Origin: an uncultured Chitinophagaceae bacterium
GTDB lineage: Bacteria; Bacteroidota; Bacteroidia; Chitinophagales; Chitinophagaceae
Assembly: GCA_937981995.1 (NCBI GenBank)
Contig: CALJNC010000006.1
Coordinates: forward strand, 1-51,014
DNA length: 51,014 nucleotides
Direction of reading: 5' to 3'
Shown: positions 41,522 through 50,868 of the stretch, piece after piece
How positions within the stretch are numbered: position 1 is the stretch's first letter
Layout: every line of letters starts with the position of its first letter
Notes under the pieces: generated by a model
Seen by the model: the letters and a program-made list of their open reading frames with translations, nothing else
What the model was told of the DNA's origin: nothing
Databases searched by the model: none
Program-made: the position numbers and the translations under genes

Positions 41522-42073
41522 ATGAAAAAAAACATCCTTCTTATAAGCTGTATTTTAATTTCCACGATTGCTTTTGGGCAAAATAGGATCACCCTAAAAG
41601 CGGCTAAAGACAATTTATTTAAACAAGTAGATAGCCTACGTAAGCATAAACCATTAGACGATTACAATGGTCAGTGGGTAGCAAAATTAGAGAAAGAGTT
41701 TTATTTGGACACACTTTATATTGAAAGGTTGTGGGCTTTAGAATTGGATTACAATAGTTCAACTCAGGGCATTGCTCAAGCTAACTATAATGCTGAGAAC
41801 CATTACGACACACTTTTAAATAAATACTACAATAAGCTAATTAATAGAATGGTTGGTAAAGACAAAGAAGTTATTAAAGAGTCGCAACGAAACTGGATAA
41901 AATTCAGAAATAGCGAACGAATTTTTAATAATACAATTCAAGACGAGCAGTACAGCGATGGCGGCACAATTCATACCATTTTTGCAACACAAAAATTTGC
42001 AGATATCACTAGGCAACGTGTAATTGAACTATACTATTATCTAGATAGAATTTGGCGACCAATGAAAAAATAG
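41522..42073 (+). CDS. LprI-like (DUF1311) exported protein
   Basis: A 183-residue protein with a signal peptide ending IAFGQ. The region about 85-175 has the DUF1311 pattern: YDTLLNKYYNKLINRMVGKDKEVIKESQRNWIKFRNSE, matching L.N..Y..L...L....L..SQR.W..FRD. Members include the lysozyme inhibitor LprI. DUF1311 usually has four conserved Cys; the mature protein here has none, which is an oddity. A lysozyme-inhibitor role is therefore only a possibility. The MORN/TonB_C gene follows 42 bases downstream. Confidence 0.8.
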   Translation: MKKNILLISCILISTIAFGQNRITLKAAKDNLFKQVDSLRKHKPLDDYNGQWVAKLEKEFYLDTLYIERLWALELDYNSSTQGIAQANYNAENHYDTLLNKYYNKLINRMVGKDKEVIKESQRNWIKFRNSERIFNNTIQDEQYSDGGTIHTIFATQKFADITRQRVIELYYYLDRIWRPMKK

Positions 42074-42115
42074 CAACCCTTTTTTTACTTGGAAAAATCT
42101 TATCTTTAATACGAC

Positions 42116-42886
42116 ATGACATTCCAAAAAATCATCTTGCTTCTTATCGCGTTATTTTATACTACAATAGGATTTGGCCAAGTACAGGCAAGTGATACAT
42201 TATTTTATAAGAATGATGGCTCTGCTTGTGTAAAAGGTGAGGAAGCTTATTACAAGCTGTATTTTCAAGAACCAAATATTAAAAAAGTAACCGAAAAAAC
42301 ATTTTATAAAAATCACGCGGTACGTACTATTAGCTACTTCAAAAACGAAAAGCTAATTAAAAAAACAGACTCTTCCTTAGCCTTTTATGAAAATGGCAGC
42401 TTGCACTGGACTCAACATTATGATCAAGAAGGCAACCCATTGTATTTAAAACAACTTCATTTAAATGGCACCATTAAAAGAATCGAAAAATATAACAAGG
42501 GACAACTAAGTAAAAGAAAAAAGTATGACGAAAATGGTAAGCGCGTACGATTTACAAAGTTTCAAAAATCGCCAACTTATAAAGGTGGCTACGAAAGAAT
42601 GATTGCCTATTTGAATAGAACCATTCGCTACCCTGCGCAAGCAAAAGATCTTAACGAACATGGTACTGTTATTGTTTCCTTTATTGTAACCAAAGATGGG
42701 AAGGTAGAAAAACCAATTATTGAAAAATCCATACATCCTTTGCTAGACCAAGAAGCTTTGCGAGTAGTAGGCATTATGAGGCAATGGTCTCCAGGTCGTA
42801 TAAACGATCAAAAAATAAATACACGCATGAGTATTCCAATTACCTTTGGCTTGCCAAATGCAGGCGACGAAATTCCTAATAACTAA
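42116..42886 (+). CDS. exported MORN/YwqK-repeat protein with TonB C-terminal domain
   Basis: A 256-residue protein with a cleavable signal peptide (GFGQ). The middle (about 60-145) has MORN/YwqK-like repeats (FYENGSLHWTQHYDQEGNPL, LHLNGTIKRIEKYNKGQLSKR), and the C-terminal 85 residues are a TonB C-terminal domain: AYLNRTIRYPAQAKDLNEHG, VIVSFIVTKDGKVEKPII, LDQEALRVVGIMRQWSPG. With a signal peptide in place of a TonB membrane anchor, it is probably a soluble periplasmic binding protein rather than an energy transducer. A close paralogue lies at 43570. A -7 variant TATCTTTA is seven bases before the ATG. Its stop overlaps that of marC by four bases. Confidence 0.83.
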   Translation: MTFQKIILLLIALFYTTIGFGQVQASDTLFYKNDGSACVKGEEAYYKLYFQEPNIKKVTEKTFYKNHAVRTISYFKNEKLIKKTDSSLAFYENGSLHWTQHYDQEGNPLYLKQLHLNGTIKRIEKYNKGQLSKRKKYDENGKRVRFTKFQKSPTYKGGYERMIAYLNRTIRYPAQAKDLNEHGTVIVSFIVTKDGKVEKPIIEKSIHPLLDQEALRVVGIMRQWSPGRINDQKINTRMSIPITFGLPNAGDEIPNN

Positions 42887-43470
42887 AGCGCAAAATTGGT
42901 TCGAAACATTTTAACTGCAATTGCTAATAAAATAACACCGAAGAATTTTCTTATTACCAATACACCAGCAGGACCTAGCAGTTTTTCAAGTCTATTTAAT
43001 GACTTCAGCGCTAGATAAATTATTATCATATTTATCAAAATCCCTATTAAAACATTGTACTGATGATAAATCGTCTTCATGCTCATTACAGTTGTTAGCG
43101 TACCTGAGCCAGCTATTAACGGAAAGGCAATAGGTACAACACTACCCGCTTTGGCATCATTATCTCCTTTATGAAAATCTACACCCAAAATCATTTCGAT
43201 AGCTAAGATAAAAATTACAATACTGCCCGCTATGGCAAAGGAAGAAACATCTAATCCCATTACACCCAATAATCCTTCGCCAAAAAAGAAAAACGCTAAA
43301 ATCAAAACCGAAGAAACAAAGGTTACCACATTCGCTTTAATATAGCCCATTTTATTCTTAAGTGATATTAATAAAGGAATTGAACCCAATACATCAATTA
43401 CCGCAAAAAGGGCAAAACTTACTGATACAACCTCCGATAACTTGATATGTTCTATTCCAAAAGATCCCAT
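42883..43470 (-). CDS. MarC-family membrane protein
   Basis: A 195-residue inner-membrane protein with six helices of the MarC/UPF0056 family: LFAVIDVLGSIPLLISLKNKM, DVSSFAIAGSIVIFILAIEMILG, and VVPIAFPLIAGSGTLTTVMSM, the last being the family signature. Function is unknown in the family despite its old name. It sits between the two MORN/TonB_C paralogues on the opposite strand and shares a four-base stop overlap with one of them. A weak -7 element TACTTTCG lies about 21 bases before the ATG. Confidence 0.9.
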   Translation of the reverse strand: MGSFGIEHIKLSEVVSVSFALFAVIDVLGSIPLLISLKNKMGYIKANVVTFVSSVLILAFFFFGEGLLGVMGLDVSSFAIAGSIVIFILAIEMILGVDFHKGDNDAKAGSVVPIAFPLIAGSGTLTTVMSMKTIYHQYNVLIGILINMIIIYLALKSLNRLEKLLGPAGVLVIRKFFGVILLAIAVKMFRTNFAL

Positions 43471-43522
43471 AATTTAATCATTTAAAGCGCGCGAAAGTAA
43501 ATATAGTTTTGACAATTGTTAC

Positions 43523-43543
43523 ACCAAACCGATTTAGTTTGGT
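43523..43543. promoter_or_regulatory. inverted repeat in the marC / MORN-TonB_C divergent promoter region
   Basis: ACCAAAC (43523-43529) and GTTTGGT (43537-43543), a perfect 7-bp dyad with a seven-base spacer, lies between the divergent genes and may be an operator or overlap the -33 region of the plus-strand promoter. Confidence 0.35.
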
Positions 43544-43569
43544 TATGATTTAGTTACTACCTTTAATTA

Positions 43570-44304
43570 ATGAAATCCCGGCTTTGCTTTGTCCTGTTCT
43601 TACTTTTCAGCTGTACCGCTACATCACAAATTGTAGAATATAATTGGTTAAAAAGCATGAATAAAACCACTGTAAAAGACAGCGCAAAGTTCTTTCAAAA
43701 ACTAATATGGAAAGACGATAAAAAAGAAGGTTGTTCTGAATTTATTTATCGTTTAGACAGCTCAATATATTTTGAAGCTCATTATTCAAATTACGATAGT
43801 TCCGACTTTGTAGGTGTTTCTAGATACTACTTCAAAAATAATCAAGTTTGGAGTGAAAATCATTACGATGCCAATGGCAAAATATTGAAGTATCGGCAAT
43901 ATTATAAAAACGGAAACATTAAAAGAATTGATAATTATGAGAATGACAAATTCATCTCAGGCATCTTAAAATCCCAAGACGGGAAATTACTACCCTACGA
44001 AGCACGAGAAGTAATGCCCGAATTTATTGGAGGCGAAAAAAAACTTTATGAATACTTAGCAGCAAAAATAAAATATCCTAAAAAAGATAGACGCAAAGGC
44101 ATTTCGGGAGAGGTTCTCGTTGAATTTATAGTTTGCAAGGACGGCAGCGTTTGCGAATTTAAAATAAAACAAAGCGTATCTAAAAATATAGATAAGTCAG
44201 TACTAGATGCACTTAAGGATATGCCAAAATGGAAGCCCGCCAAAAATGATGGCGAACCTGTTCGAGTTCAATACACTTTACCCGTAGGCTTTTACCTGGA
44301 TTAG
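43570..44304 (+). CDS. exported MORN/YwqK-repeat protein with TonB C-terminal domain (paralogue)
   Basis: A 244-residue paralogue of the protein at 42116. The signal peptide is followed by MORN/YwqK-like repeats (YYFKNNQVWSENHYDANGK, QYYKNGNIKRIDNYENDKF) and a TonB C-terminal domain with the canonical GEVLVEFIVCKDGSVCEFKI, then LDALKDMPKWKPAKNDGEPVRVQYTLPVGF. It also has a cleavable signal rather than a membrane anchor. TACCTTTA, a -7 variant, lies four bases before the ATG. The stop is 20 bases from the convergent gltX. Ligand unknown. Confidence 0.83.
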   Translation: MKSRLCFVLFLLFSCTATSQIVEYNWLKSMNKTTVKDSAKFFQKLIWKDDKKEGCSEFIYRLDSSIYFEAHYSNYDSSDFVGVSRYYFKNNQVWSENHYDANGKILKYRQYYKNGNIKRIDNYENDKFISGILKSQDGKLLPYEAREVMPEFIGGEKKLYEYLAAKIKYPKKDRRKGISGEVLVEFIVCKDGSVCEFKIKQSVSKNIDKSVLDALKDMPKWKPAKNDGEPVRVQYTLPVGFYLD

Positions 44305-44324
44305 TAGAAAATAATACCTAGAGA

Positions 44325-45818
44325 CTAACTATTTACTAGTACACGTTCCAACACTTCTTCTTTACCCAAGAAACTAGCAATATCAAATACACCAGGACCA
44401 AACTTGCCGCCCACTAGCATAATACGAAAAGGTAACATGACAGCACCCATTTTCATTTCATGCTTACTTATAAGCTCTTTAAAAGAAGTTTCTAAATTTT
44501 CTTTTGTCCATTCAGTATCTGCCCAAATTGTTTTCAGTTCGTTATAAAAAGCAGTATGCTGCTCACTCCATTTTTTATTAATGGTTTCAGTATCAACCTG
44601 TACTGGTTTTCTAAAGAAATAGTCCATTTCCTTTACAGCTTCTGGCAATAGACTAATGCGCTCTTGCACCATGGCTAAAACGATTTTTATCTTTTTGTTA
44701 TCGGCAACTATTCCTGCTGCTGCTAATTCTTTTTTTATTGCTGGCAATAAGCTATCTACACTAGCACGCTTAACCCACTCCGCATTATACCAAACAGCTT
44801 TTTCATAACTAAATTTTGCACCTGCTTTATTAATTCGTTTCACATCAAACTTTTCTAGCAAGTCCTCCATTGAGAATATCTCTTCTTCGGTACCATCATT
44901 CCAACCTAAAACTGCTAATAAATTAATGAAAGCATCCGGCAGAAAACCCAATTCCTTAAAGCCCTTATTATCCTCCCATTGTAATGAAAAAACAGGAAAC
45001 CCTAAACGAGCACCATCGCGCTTACTTAATTTCCCATTACCATCTGGCTTTAGGATTAAAGGTAAATGAGCCCAATCAGGTGCATCCTTTTCCCAACCCA
45101 AATACTTCCAAAGCAAAACATGTATTGGCGCACTAGGTAACCACTCTTCTCCTCTAAAAACATGAGACACTTTCATTAAATAATCATCAACTACTACCGC
45201 CAAATGATACGTAGGCATACCATCTCCTTTAAGCAATACTTTATCATCTAATAGGTTGCTATCATTTTCTATATCACCACGTATTATATCTGTAAATTGA
45301 ATTTGCTCATTAGCAGGTACTTTAATACGAATTACATGTGGCGTGTTTTGATCCAACAAATCTTTTACTTCAGCCTCGCTTAATGTCAATGAGTTTTTCA
45401 TTTTAGTACGAGTATTTTTATCATACTGCGGACTAGGATTTTCCTTAGTTTTATATTTCTCGCGCATAGCAGTCAGCTCTTCTGGTGTATCAAAAGCATA
45501 ATATGCATTACCACTTTCAACTAATTGCTCAGCGTATTTCCTGTAATCTGCTTTACGCTCACTTTGTCTGTAAGGGCCATATTCTCCACCATTTTGCGGA
45601 CTCTCATCTGGAATAATACCACACCAATTTAACGTCTCAACTATATACTCTTCAGCTCCTTCTACAAAACGTGTTTGATCCGTATCCTCTACTCTTAAAA
45701 TAAAGCTCCCCTTATTTTGCTTGGCAAAAAGATAACCAAACAAAGCAGTACGCACTCCTCCAATATGTAAACCTCCTGTTGGGCTTGGCGCAAAACGCAC
45801 TCTCACATTATTACTCAT
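44325..45818 (-). CDS. gltX: glutamyl-tRNA synthetase
   Basis: A 497-residue class I aminoacyl-tRNA synthetase charging tRNA-Glu. The HIGH motif is in FAPSPTGGLHIGG, the KMSKS counterpart in GKLSKRDGARLGFPV; the anticodon-binding helical domain follows. Length is typical of bacterial GluRS with the Bacteroidota insertions. Whether it is discriminating for tRNA-Glu or also charges tRNA-Gln cannot be judged. A perfect -7 element TATTTTTG lies seven bases before the ATG. Confidence 0.95.
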   Translation of the reverse strand: MSNNVRVRFAPSPTGGLHIGGVRTALFGYLFAKQNKGSFILRVEDTDQTRFVEGAEEYIVETLNWCGIIPDESPQNGGEYGPYRQSERKADYRKYAEQLVESGNAYYAFDTPEELTAMREKYKTKENPSPQYDKNTRTKMKNSLTLSEAEVKDLLDQNTPHVIRIKVPANEQIQFTDIIRGDIENDSNLLDDKVLLKGDGMPTYHLAVVVDDYLMKVSHVFRGEEWLPSAPIHVLLWKYLGWEKDAPDWAHLPLILKPDGNGKLSKRDGARLGFPVFSLQWEDNKGFKELGFLPDAFINLLAVLGWNDGTEEEIFSMEDLLEKFDVKRINKAGAKFSYEKAVWYNAEWVKRASVDSLLPAIKKELAAAGIVADNKKIKIVLAMVQERISLLPEAVKEMDYFFRKPVQVDTETINKKWSEQHTAFYNELKTIWADTEWTKENLETSFKELISKHEMKMGAVMLPFRIMLVGGKFGPGVFDIASFLGKEEVLERVLVNS

Positions 45819-45825
45819 AAGCTTG

Positions 45826-45833
45826 CAAAAATA
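45826..45833 (-). promoter_or_regulatory. -7 element TATTTTTG, 7 bases before gltX
   Basis: TATTTTTG on the minus strand followed by CAAGCTT and the ATG at 45818; predicts a leaderless or near-leaderless gltX mRNA. A TTG 16 bases further upstream could be a poorly spaced -33 box. Confidence 0.55.
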
Positions 45834-45872
45834 CTTGGCAATTCTTTAGCAATTGAAACCAATAAGAGGAAT

Positions 45873-45880
45873 TATATTTG
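45873..45880 (+). promoter_or_regulatory. -7 element TATATTTG before the polysaccharide deacetylase
   Basis: TATATTTG, 35 bases before the ATG at 45916. The alternative upstream TTG start at 45853 precedes this element, which supports the downstream ATG. Confidence 0.5.
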
Positions 45881-45915
45881 AAACTTGTTGCTGTAATCAA
45901 CGGCAACCTCTTACC

Positions 45916-46542
45916 ATGCGAAACTACTTAGTCAAGACGCCGCGTATCCTTAAAGCTGCCTATAATCAAGGCATTTGGCATATGGATGATGACACAAGTG
46001 TTTATATTTCGTTTGATGACGGACCGCATCCTGATATTACCCCTTTTGTACTAGCAGAATTAAAAAAAGCAAATGCCAAGGCTACTTTCTTTTGCATAGG
46101 CAAAAATGTAGAAAAATACCCTGAGGTTTATAATCAAATTTTATCCGAAGGTCATGCAGTAGGTAATCATACGCAGAACCATAAGAATGGATGGAATACT
46201 TCTAACCTTGTGTATTTTAGGGATGTATTAAGTGCCTCAAAAAAAATAAAAAGCAATCTATTCAGGCCTCCATATGGAAGAATAAAATACTCACAAGGTT
46301 CAGGCATACAAAGATTACTACCCAATGCAAAAATTATAATGTGGGATGTTTTAAGCGGTGATTTTGATACAGACATCACACCTCAAGAATGCTTTGAAAA
46401 TGTAACCAAAAACACAAAGGCTGGAAGTATTATTGTTTTTCATGATAGCGAAAAAGCATTTGAACGATTGGAGTACACCTTGCCAAAGTTTTTAGACTTC
46501 TGTCAAAAACAAAAATGGGAAATGAAAGCTTTAGATTTGTAA
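45916..46542 (+). CDS. NodB-domain polysaccharide deacetylase
   Basis: A 208-residue metal-dependent deacetylase acting on an N-acetylated or O-acetylated polysaccharide such as peptidoglycan or chitin-like glycan. The NodB motifs are present: SFDDGPHPD (base Asp and metal Asp), GNHTQNH (two metal His), RPPYGR, and the C-terminal IVFHDS. There is no recognisable signal peptide, so it may be cytosolic, exported without a classical signal, or the start misjudged. The start is taken at ATG 45916 after a -7 element. It leads a tight unit with tatD (six bases) and a membrane protein (three bases). Confidence 0.87.
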   Translation: MRNYLVKTPRILKAAYNQGIWHMDDDTSVYISFDDGPHPDITPFVLAELKKANAKATFFCIGKNVEKYPEVYNQILSEGHAVGNHTQNHKNGWNTSNLVYFRDVLSASKKIKSNLFRPPYGRIKYSQGSGIQRLLPNAKIIMWDVLSGDFDTDITPQECFENVTKNTKAGSIIVFHDSEKAFERLEYTLPKFLDFCQKQKWEMKALDL

Positions 46543-46548
46543 CTAAAT

Positions 46549-47316
46549 ATGCTTATAGATTCTCACTGTCATATTTATGACGACAAATTCAAAGACGACA
46601 TTGATGCCGTTTTGCAAAACGCACAAGCCAATGGTGTAGAAAGAATATTCATGCCCAATTGTGATAGCACAACTATCGAAGCCATGATTAAAATGGAAGA
46701 CAAATACCCGGGTACTTGTATTTCTACCATGGGATTACACCCCTGCTACGTAAAAGAAAACTATAAACAAGAGCTAGCCATTATAGAACACTGGCTCAAA
46801 GACAGACCATTCCTAGCTATAGGCGAAATAGGCCTTGACTTTTATTGGGATAAAACATTTATAAAAGAACAAGAACTAGCACTACGCCAGCAAATAGAAT
46901 GGGCGTTACATTATAAAGTTCCTGTAATATTACATACAAGAGATTCTATAGATGAGACCATTGAAATTGTTTCTGATTATACGGCTAAAGGTTTAAAAGG
47001 TGTTTTTCATTGTTTTAGTGGTAATGCCCAACAGGCCAAAAAAATAACCGAAGATTTGGATTTTTATTTAGGTGTTGGTGGTGTAGTTACATTTAAAAAT
47101 TCCGGCGTTAAAGAAGCTATTAAAAATGTTTCTTTGGATAAAATTATGCTTGAAACCGATGCACCTTATTTGGCTCCTACACCCTATCGTGGCAAACGAA
47201 ATGAACCTGCTTATATCCGAAACATAGCAGAATTTTTAGCGGCAACATTAGATCGGCCAGTTACAGAAATAGCTGCCATTACCAGTCGAAATTGTGATAC
47301 ATTTTTTGATTTGTAG
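46549..47316 (+). CDS. TatD-family metal-dependent DNase
   Basis: A 255-residue TIM-barrel hydrolase. The metal-binding residues are in the N-terminal IDSHCHIYDD, GEIGLDFYWD, VILHTRD, FHCFSG and the C-terminal LETDAPYLAPTPYRGKRNEPAY. All are canonical, so it should be an active 3'-5' exonuclease for DNA repair or turnover. The ATG lies six bases after the deacetylase stop, without a Shine-Dalgarno sequence. The next membrane-protein gene begins three bases after its stop. It could equally be the YcfH-type paralogue; the substrate is not fixed by sequence. Confidence 0.92.
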   Translation: MLIDSHCHIYDDKFKDDIDAVLQNAQANGVERIFMPNCDSTTIEAMIKMEDKYPGTCISTMGLHPCYVKENYKQELAIIEHWLKDRPFLAIGEIGLDFYWDKTFIKEQELALRQQIEWALHYKVPVILHTRDSIDETIEIVSDYTAKGLKGVFHCFSGNAQQAKKITEDLDFYLGVGGVVTFKNSGVKEAIKNVSLDKIMLETDAPYLAPTPYRGKRNEPAYIRNIAEFLAATLDRPVTEIAAITSRNCDTFFDL

Positions 47317-47319
47317 ATA

Positions 47320-47991
47320 ATGGAACAGCCAATAGCAAAGTCCAAAATCTCTAAAGTAACTTATGCAATTATCCTTTGCGTCTTCCTATTTTTTGTTGCA
47401 ATTACAATCTTTCTTTGGGTTTCTATTATTGATTCAGAATTTTACATCTACTCTGCCAACGGCATCATGGCTTGTATTTTTTCATGCATCCCATTAAGTT
47501 TTATCTACTTTTTTTTAACGGCTAAGGAGTTCCTTTTTTATCAAGATTACTTAATTTTTGGATGTAAAATAAAGGGGCGCACAAAATATACTTATGATAA
47601 CATTGATAGCTTTTGTTATTATAAAACTCGTGGCAAATACGGAGAAGTTGAAATATTAGAAATTATCATAAACCAAAAAAGAAATAAATTAAGCTATCTC
47701 CAAGGTGTTGACATCGACGCCTTATTAGCAAACCTTAAAGTAAAAATTCCTAGCCGTGAGCTTTTTAATGGCAAAGAAGCGTTTGATATTCGAATTAAAA
47801 AAAATGTGCGCACCTTCTATATAGTTTGGATAACCTTCTTGACCGTGGCTTTTCTGTATGCCATCATTAGAGACCAACAGATTAATTATGACCTTGTAAT
47901 TGTCTACATTTTTATTGCCTTTGGTTTACCATTAATAGTGAATACTTTAACAAAGTATGAAGAAAAAAAGGCGAAAGGCAAGAGGCATTAA
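47320..47991 (+). CDS. membrane protein of unknown function
   Basis: A 223-residue protein with two N-terminal helices (about 12-35 and 47-67), a soluble central segment (about 70-155) and two C-terminal helices (about 163-180 and 190-210), then a Lys-rich end. The central part (FYQDYLIFGCKIKGRTKYTYDNIDSFCYYKTRGKYGEVEILEIII) has the strand pattern of a PH-like domain as found in membrane proteins of the YdbS/YdbT or DUF304 type; this is inference. It starts three bases after tatD and is therefore co-transcribed with it. Confidence 0.72.
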   Translation: MEQPIAKSKISKVTYAIILCVFLFFVAITIFLWVSIIDSEFYIYSANGIMACIFSCIPLSFIYFFLTAKEFLFYQDYLIFGCKIKGRTKYTYDNIDSFCYYKTRGKYGEVEILEIIINQKRNKLSYLQGVDIDALLANLKVKIPSRELFNGKEAFDIRIKKNVRTFYIVWITFLTVAFLYAIIRDQQINYDLVIVYIFIAFGLPLIVNTLTKYEEKKAKGKRH

Positions 47992-48001
47992 ATAAAAAAA
48001 G

Positions 48002-48088
48002 AGGAGGATAAGGGATTCGAACCCTTGAAACTATTGCTAGTTTACACGCTTTCCAGGCGTGCCTCTTCAGCCACTCGAGCAATCCTCC
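48002..48088 (-). tRNA. tRNA-Ser (GGA anticodon)
   Basis: Minus strand. The cloverleaf is complete: acceptor GGAGGAT / ATCCTCC, D stem CTC/GAG, anticodon stem CACGC/GCGTG around loop CTGGAAA (anticodon GGA), a long class II variable arm (AAACTA...TAGTTT) and T arm AAGGG-TTCGAAT-CCCTT. The long variable arm and GGA define a serine tRNA reading UCC/UCU. The base after the acceptor stem (discriminator) reads U, although most serine tRNAs have G73. CCA is not encoded. A run of T just downstream (47994-48000 complement) can terminate transcription. It is alone, in a region between convergent and divergent genes. Confidence 0.95.
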
Positions 48089-48138
48089 TTTTTGGGTGAG
48101 CAAATGTAGCTTTTAATATGTCAAAAATAAAAAATTGA

Positions 48139-49641
<1,503 letters not shown>

Positions 49642-49644
49642 AAA

Positions 49645-50868
49645 ATGAATCATCTATTTCGTTATTTCTCTTTGCTGCTGTTCTTGAGTTTTTCTATAAA
49701 TGGGAATGCCCAAGACTCGCTCATTACAAAATCAGATAATGGAATACGAATTAGCCTTGTAACCTGTGGCCCGGGATTAGACTTATACTCGGGTTTTGGT
49801 CATAGCGGCATTAGAATACTTGATACAAACTCGAGGCAAGATTACGTTTACAATTATGGGACGTTTGATTTTAATGACCCCAACTTTTACCGAAAATTCA
49901 CCCGAGGCAAATTATTGTATTACGTAAACGTAGAAAGCTTTAGACAGTTTATTTATACGTATCAAGTGGAGTCAAGATCGGTTTACGAACAAGTGCTTGA
50001 CTTATCGCCAACTGAAGAAAATAAAATTTTAGCTTTTTTAGAAAACAATGCGTTGGAAGAAAACAAATTTTACAAATATGATTTCTTATATGATAATTGT
50101 TCTACAAGACAATTAGATGTATTTAAAGAAGTGCTTGGTCCGGGTTTTAAAATAGGAAAAGCAATTGAACCTAAGTCTGAAACCTTTAGAGATTTTACCA
50201 ATAAATATATGCGTAATAATCACTGGACTCGGCTTGGTATAAATTTATTATTGAGCACACCGGTTGATAAGCGTATGTCTAATGAGGAAGCCATGTTTTT
50301 GCCTGATTATTTAATGGAAGGCTTTAGAGATGCTACATTAAATGGCAAACCCATTGTGGCTCAAACCATTGAAATCCTACCTGAGAAATTAGACTTTAGA
50401 GCTAAACCTAATACTCCTAGAACGGTATTATGGCTTTTTGGTTTACTTGTTTTTCTTATATGGTTTAAGGCTAAAGATAAATTGATCTATTTTGACATAT
50501 CGTTTTTCTTTGTGTTGGGTATACTAGGATGCTTCATGTTGTTTATGTGGTTTGGAACCGACCATCAATCTTGCGCTTGGAACCGCAATATTTTTTGGGC
50601 GTTACCAACTCATTTAGGACTAGCGTATGCCATTTCGAAAAACTTACGTTGGGTACAAAAGTATGCGCGTATAGCTTTTTATATTTTACTCATTGCACTA
50701 GTATGGAATTTATGGGCAGCTCAATCCTACATAGTAGAAATAACACCAATCGTAATTTTATTAATTTGGCGCTTAAATTATTATCGTCGCGACCCTGAAA
50801 AAAATAAACTCTATGGTAACCTTAGAAGCGTTTTTACTCAATTCCAACAAGCTAGAAGGCGCAGCTAA
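49645..50868 (+). CDS. DUF4105 (Lnb-type periplasmic domain) membrane protein
   Basis: A 407-residue protein: signal peptide (NAQ near residue 23), a periplasmic DUF4105 domain (about 25-240) and four or five C-terminal membrane helices (about 250-370), then a basic tail. Conserved segments are LVTCGPGLDLYSGFGHSGIRI and YDFLYDNCSTRQLDV. The order His (GHSGI) then Cys (DNCST) is that of permuted papain-like NlpC/P60 enzymes such as YiiX, so an amidase or peptidase role is possible but is inference. It starts three bases after guaB and overlaps the next gene's start by 56 bases. Confidence 0.85.
   Translation: MNHLFRYFSLLLFLSFSINGNAQDSLITKSDNGIRISLVTCGPGLDLYSGFGHSGIRILDTNSRQDYVYNYGTFDFNDPNFYRKFTRGKLLYYVNVESFRQFIYTYQVESRSVYEQVLDLSPTEENKILAFLENNALEENKFYKYDFLYDNCSTRQLDVFKEVLGPGFKIGKAIEPKSETFRDFTNKYMRNNHWTRLGINLLLSTPVDKRMSNEEAMFLPDYLMEGFRDATLNGKPIVAQTIEILPEKLDFRAKPNTPRTVLWLFGLLVFLIWFKAKDKLIYFDISFFFVLGILGCFMLFMWFGTDHQSCAWNRNIFWALPTHLGLAYAISKNLRWVQKYARIAFYILLIALVWNLWAAQSYIVEITPIVILLIWRLNYYRRDPEKNKLYGNLRSVFTQFQQARRRS

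Noticed and set aside
45853-45915. TTG start of the polysaccharide deacetylase
   Set aside because: The promoter -7 element TATATTTG lies downstream of this TTG, so it would not be in the transcript.
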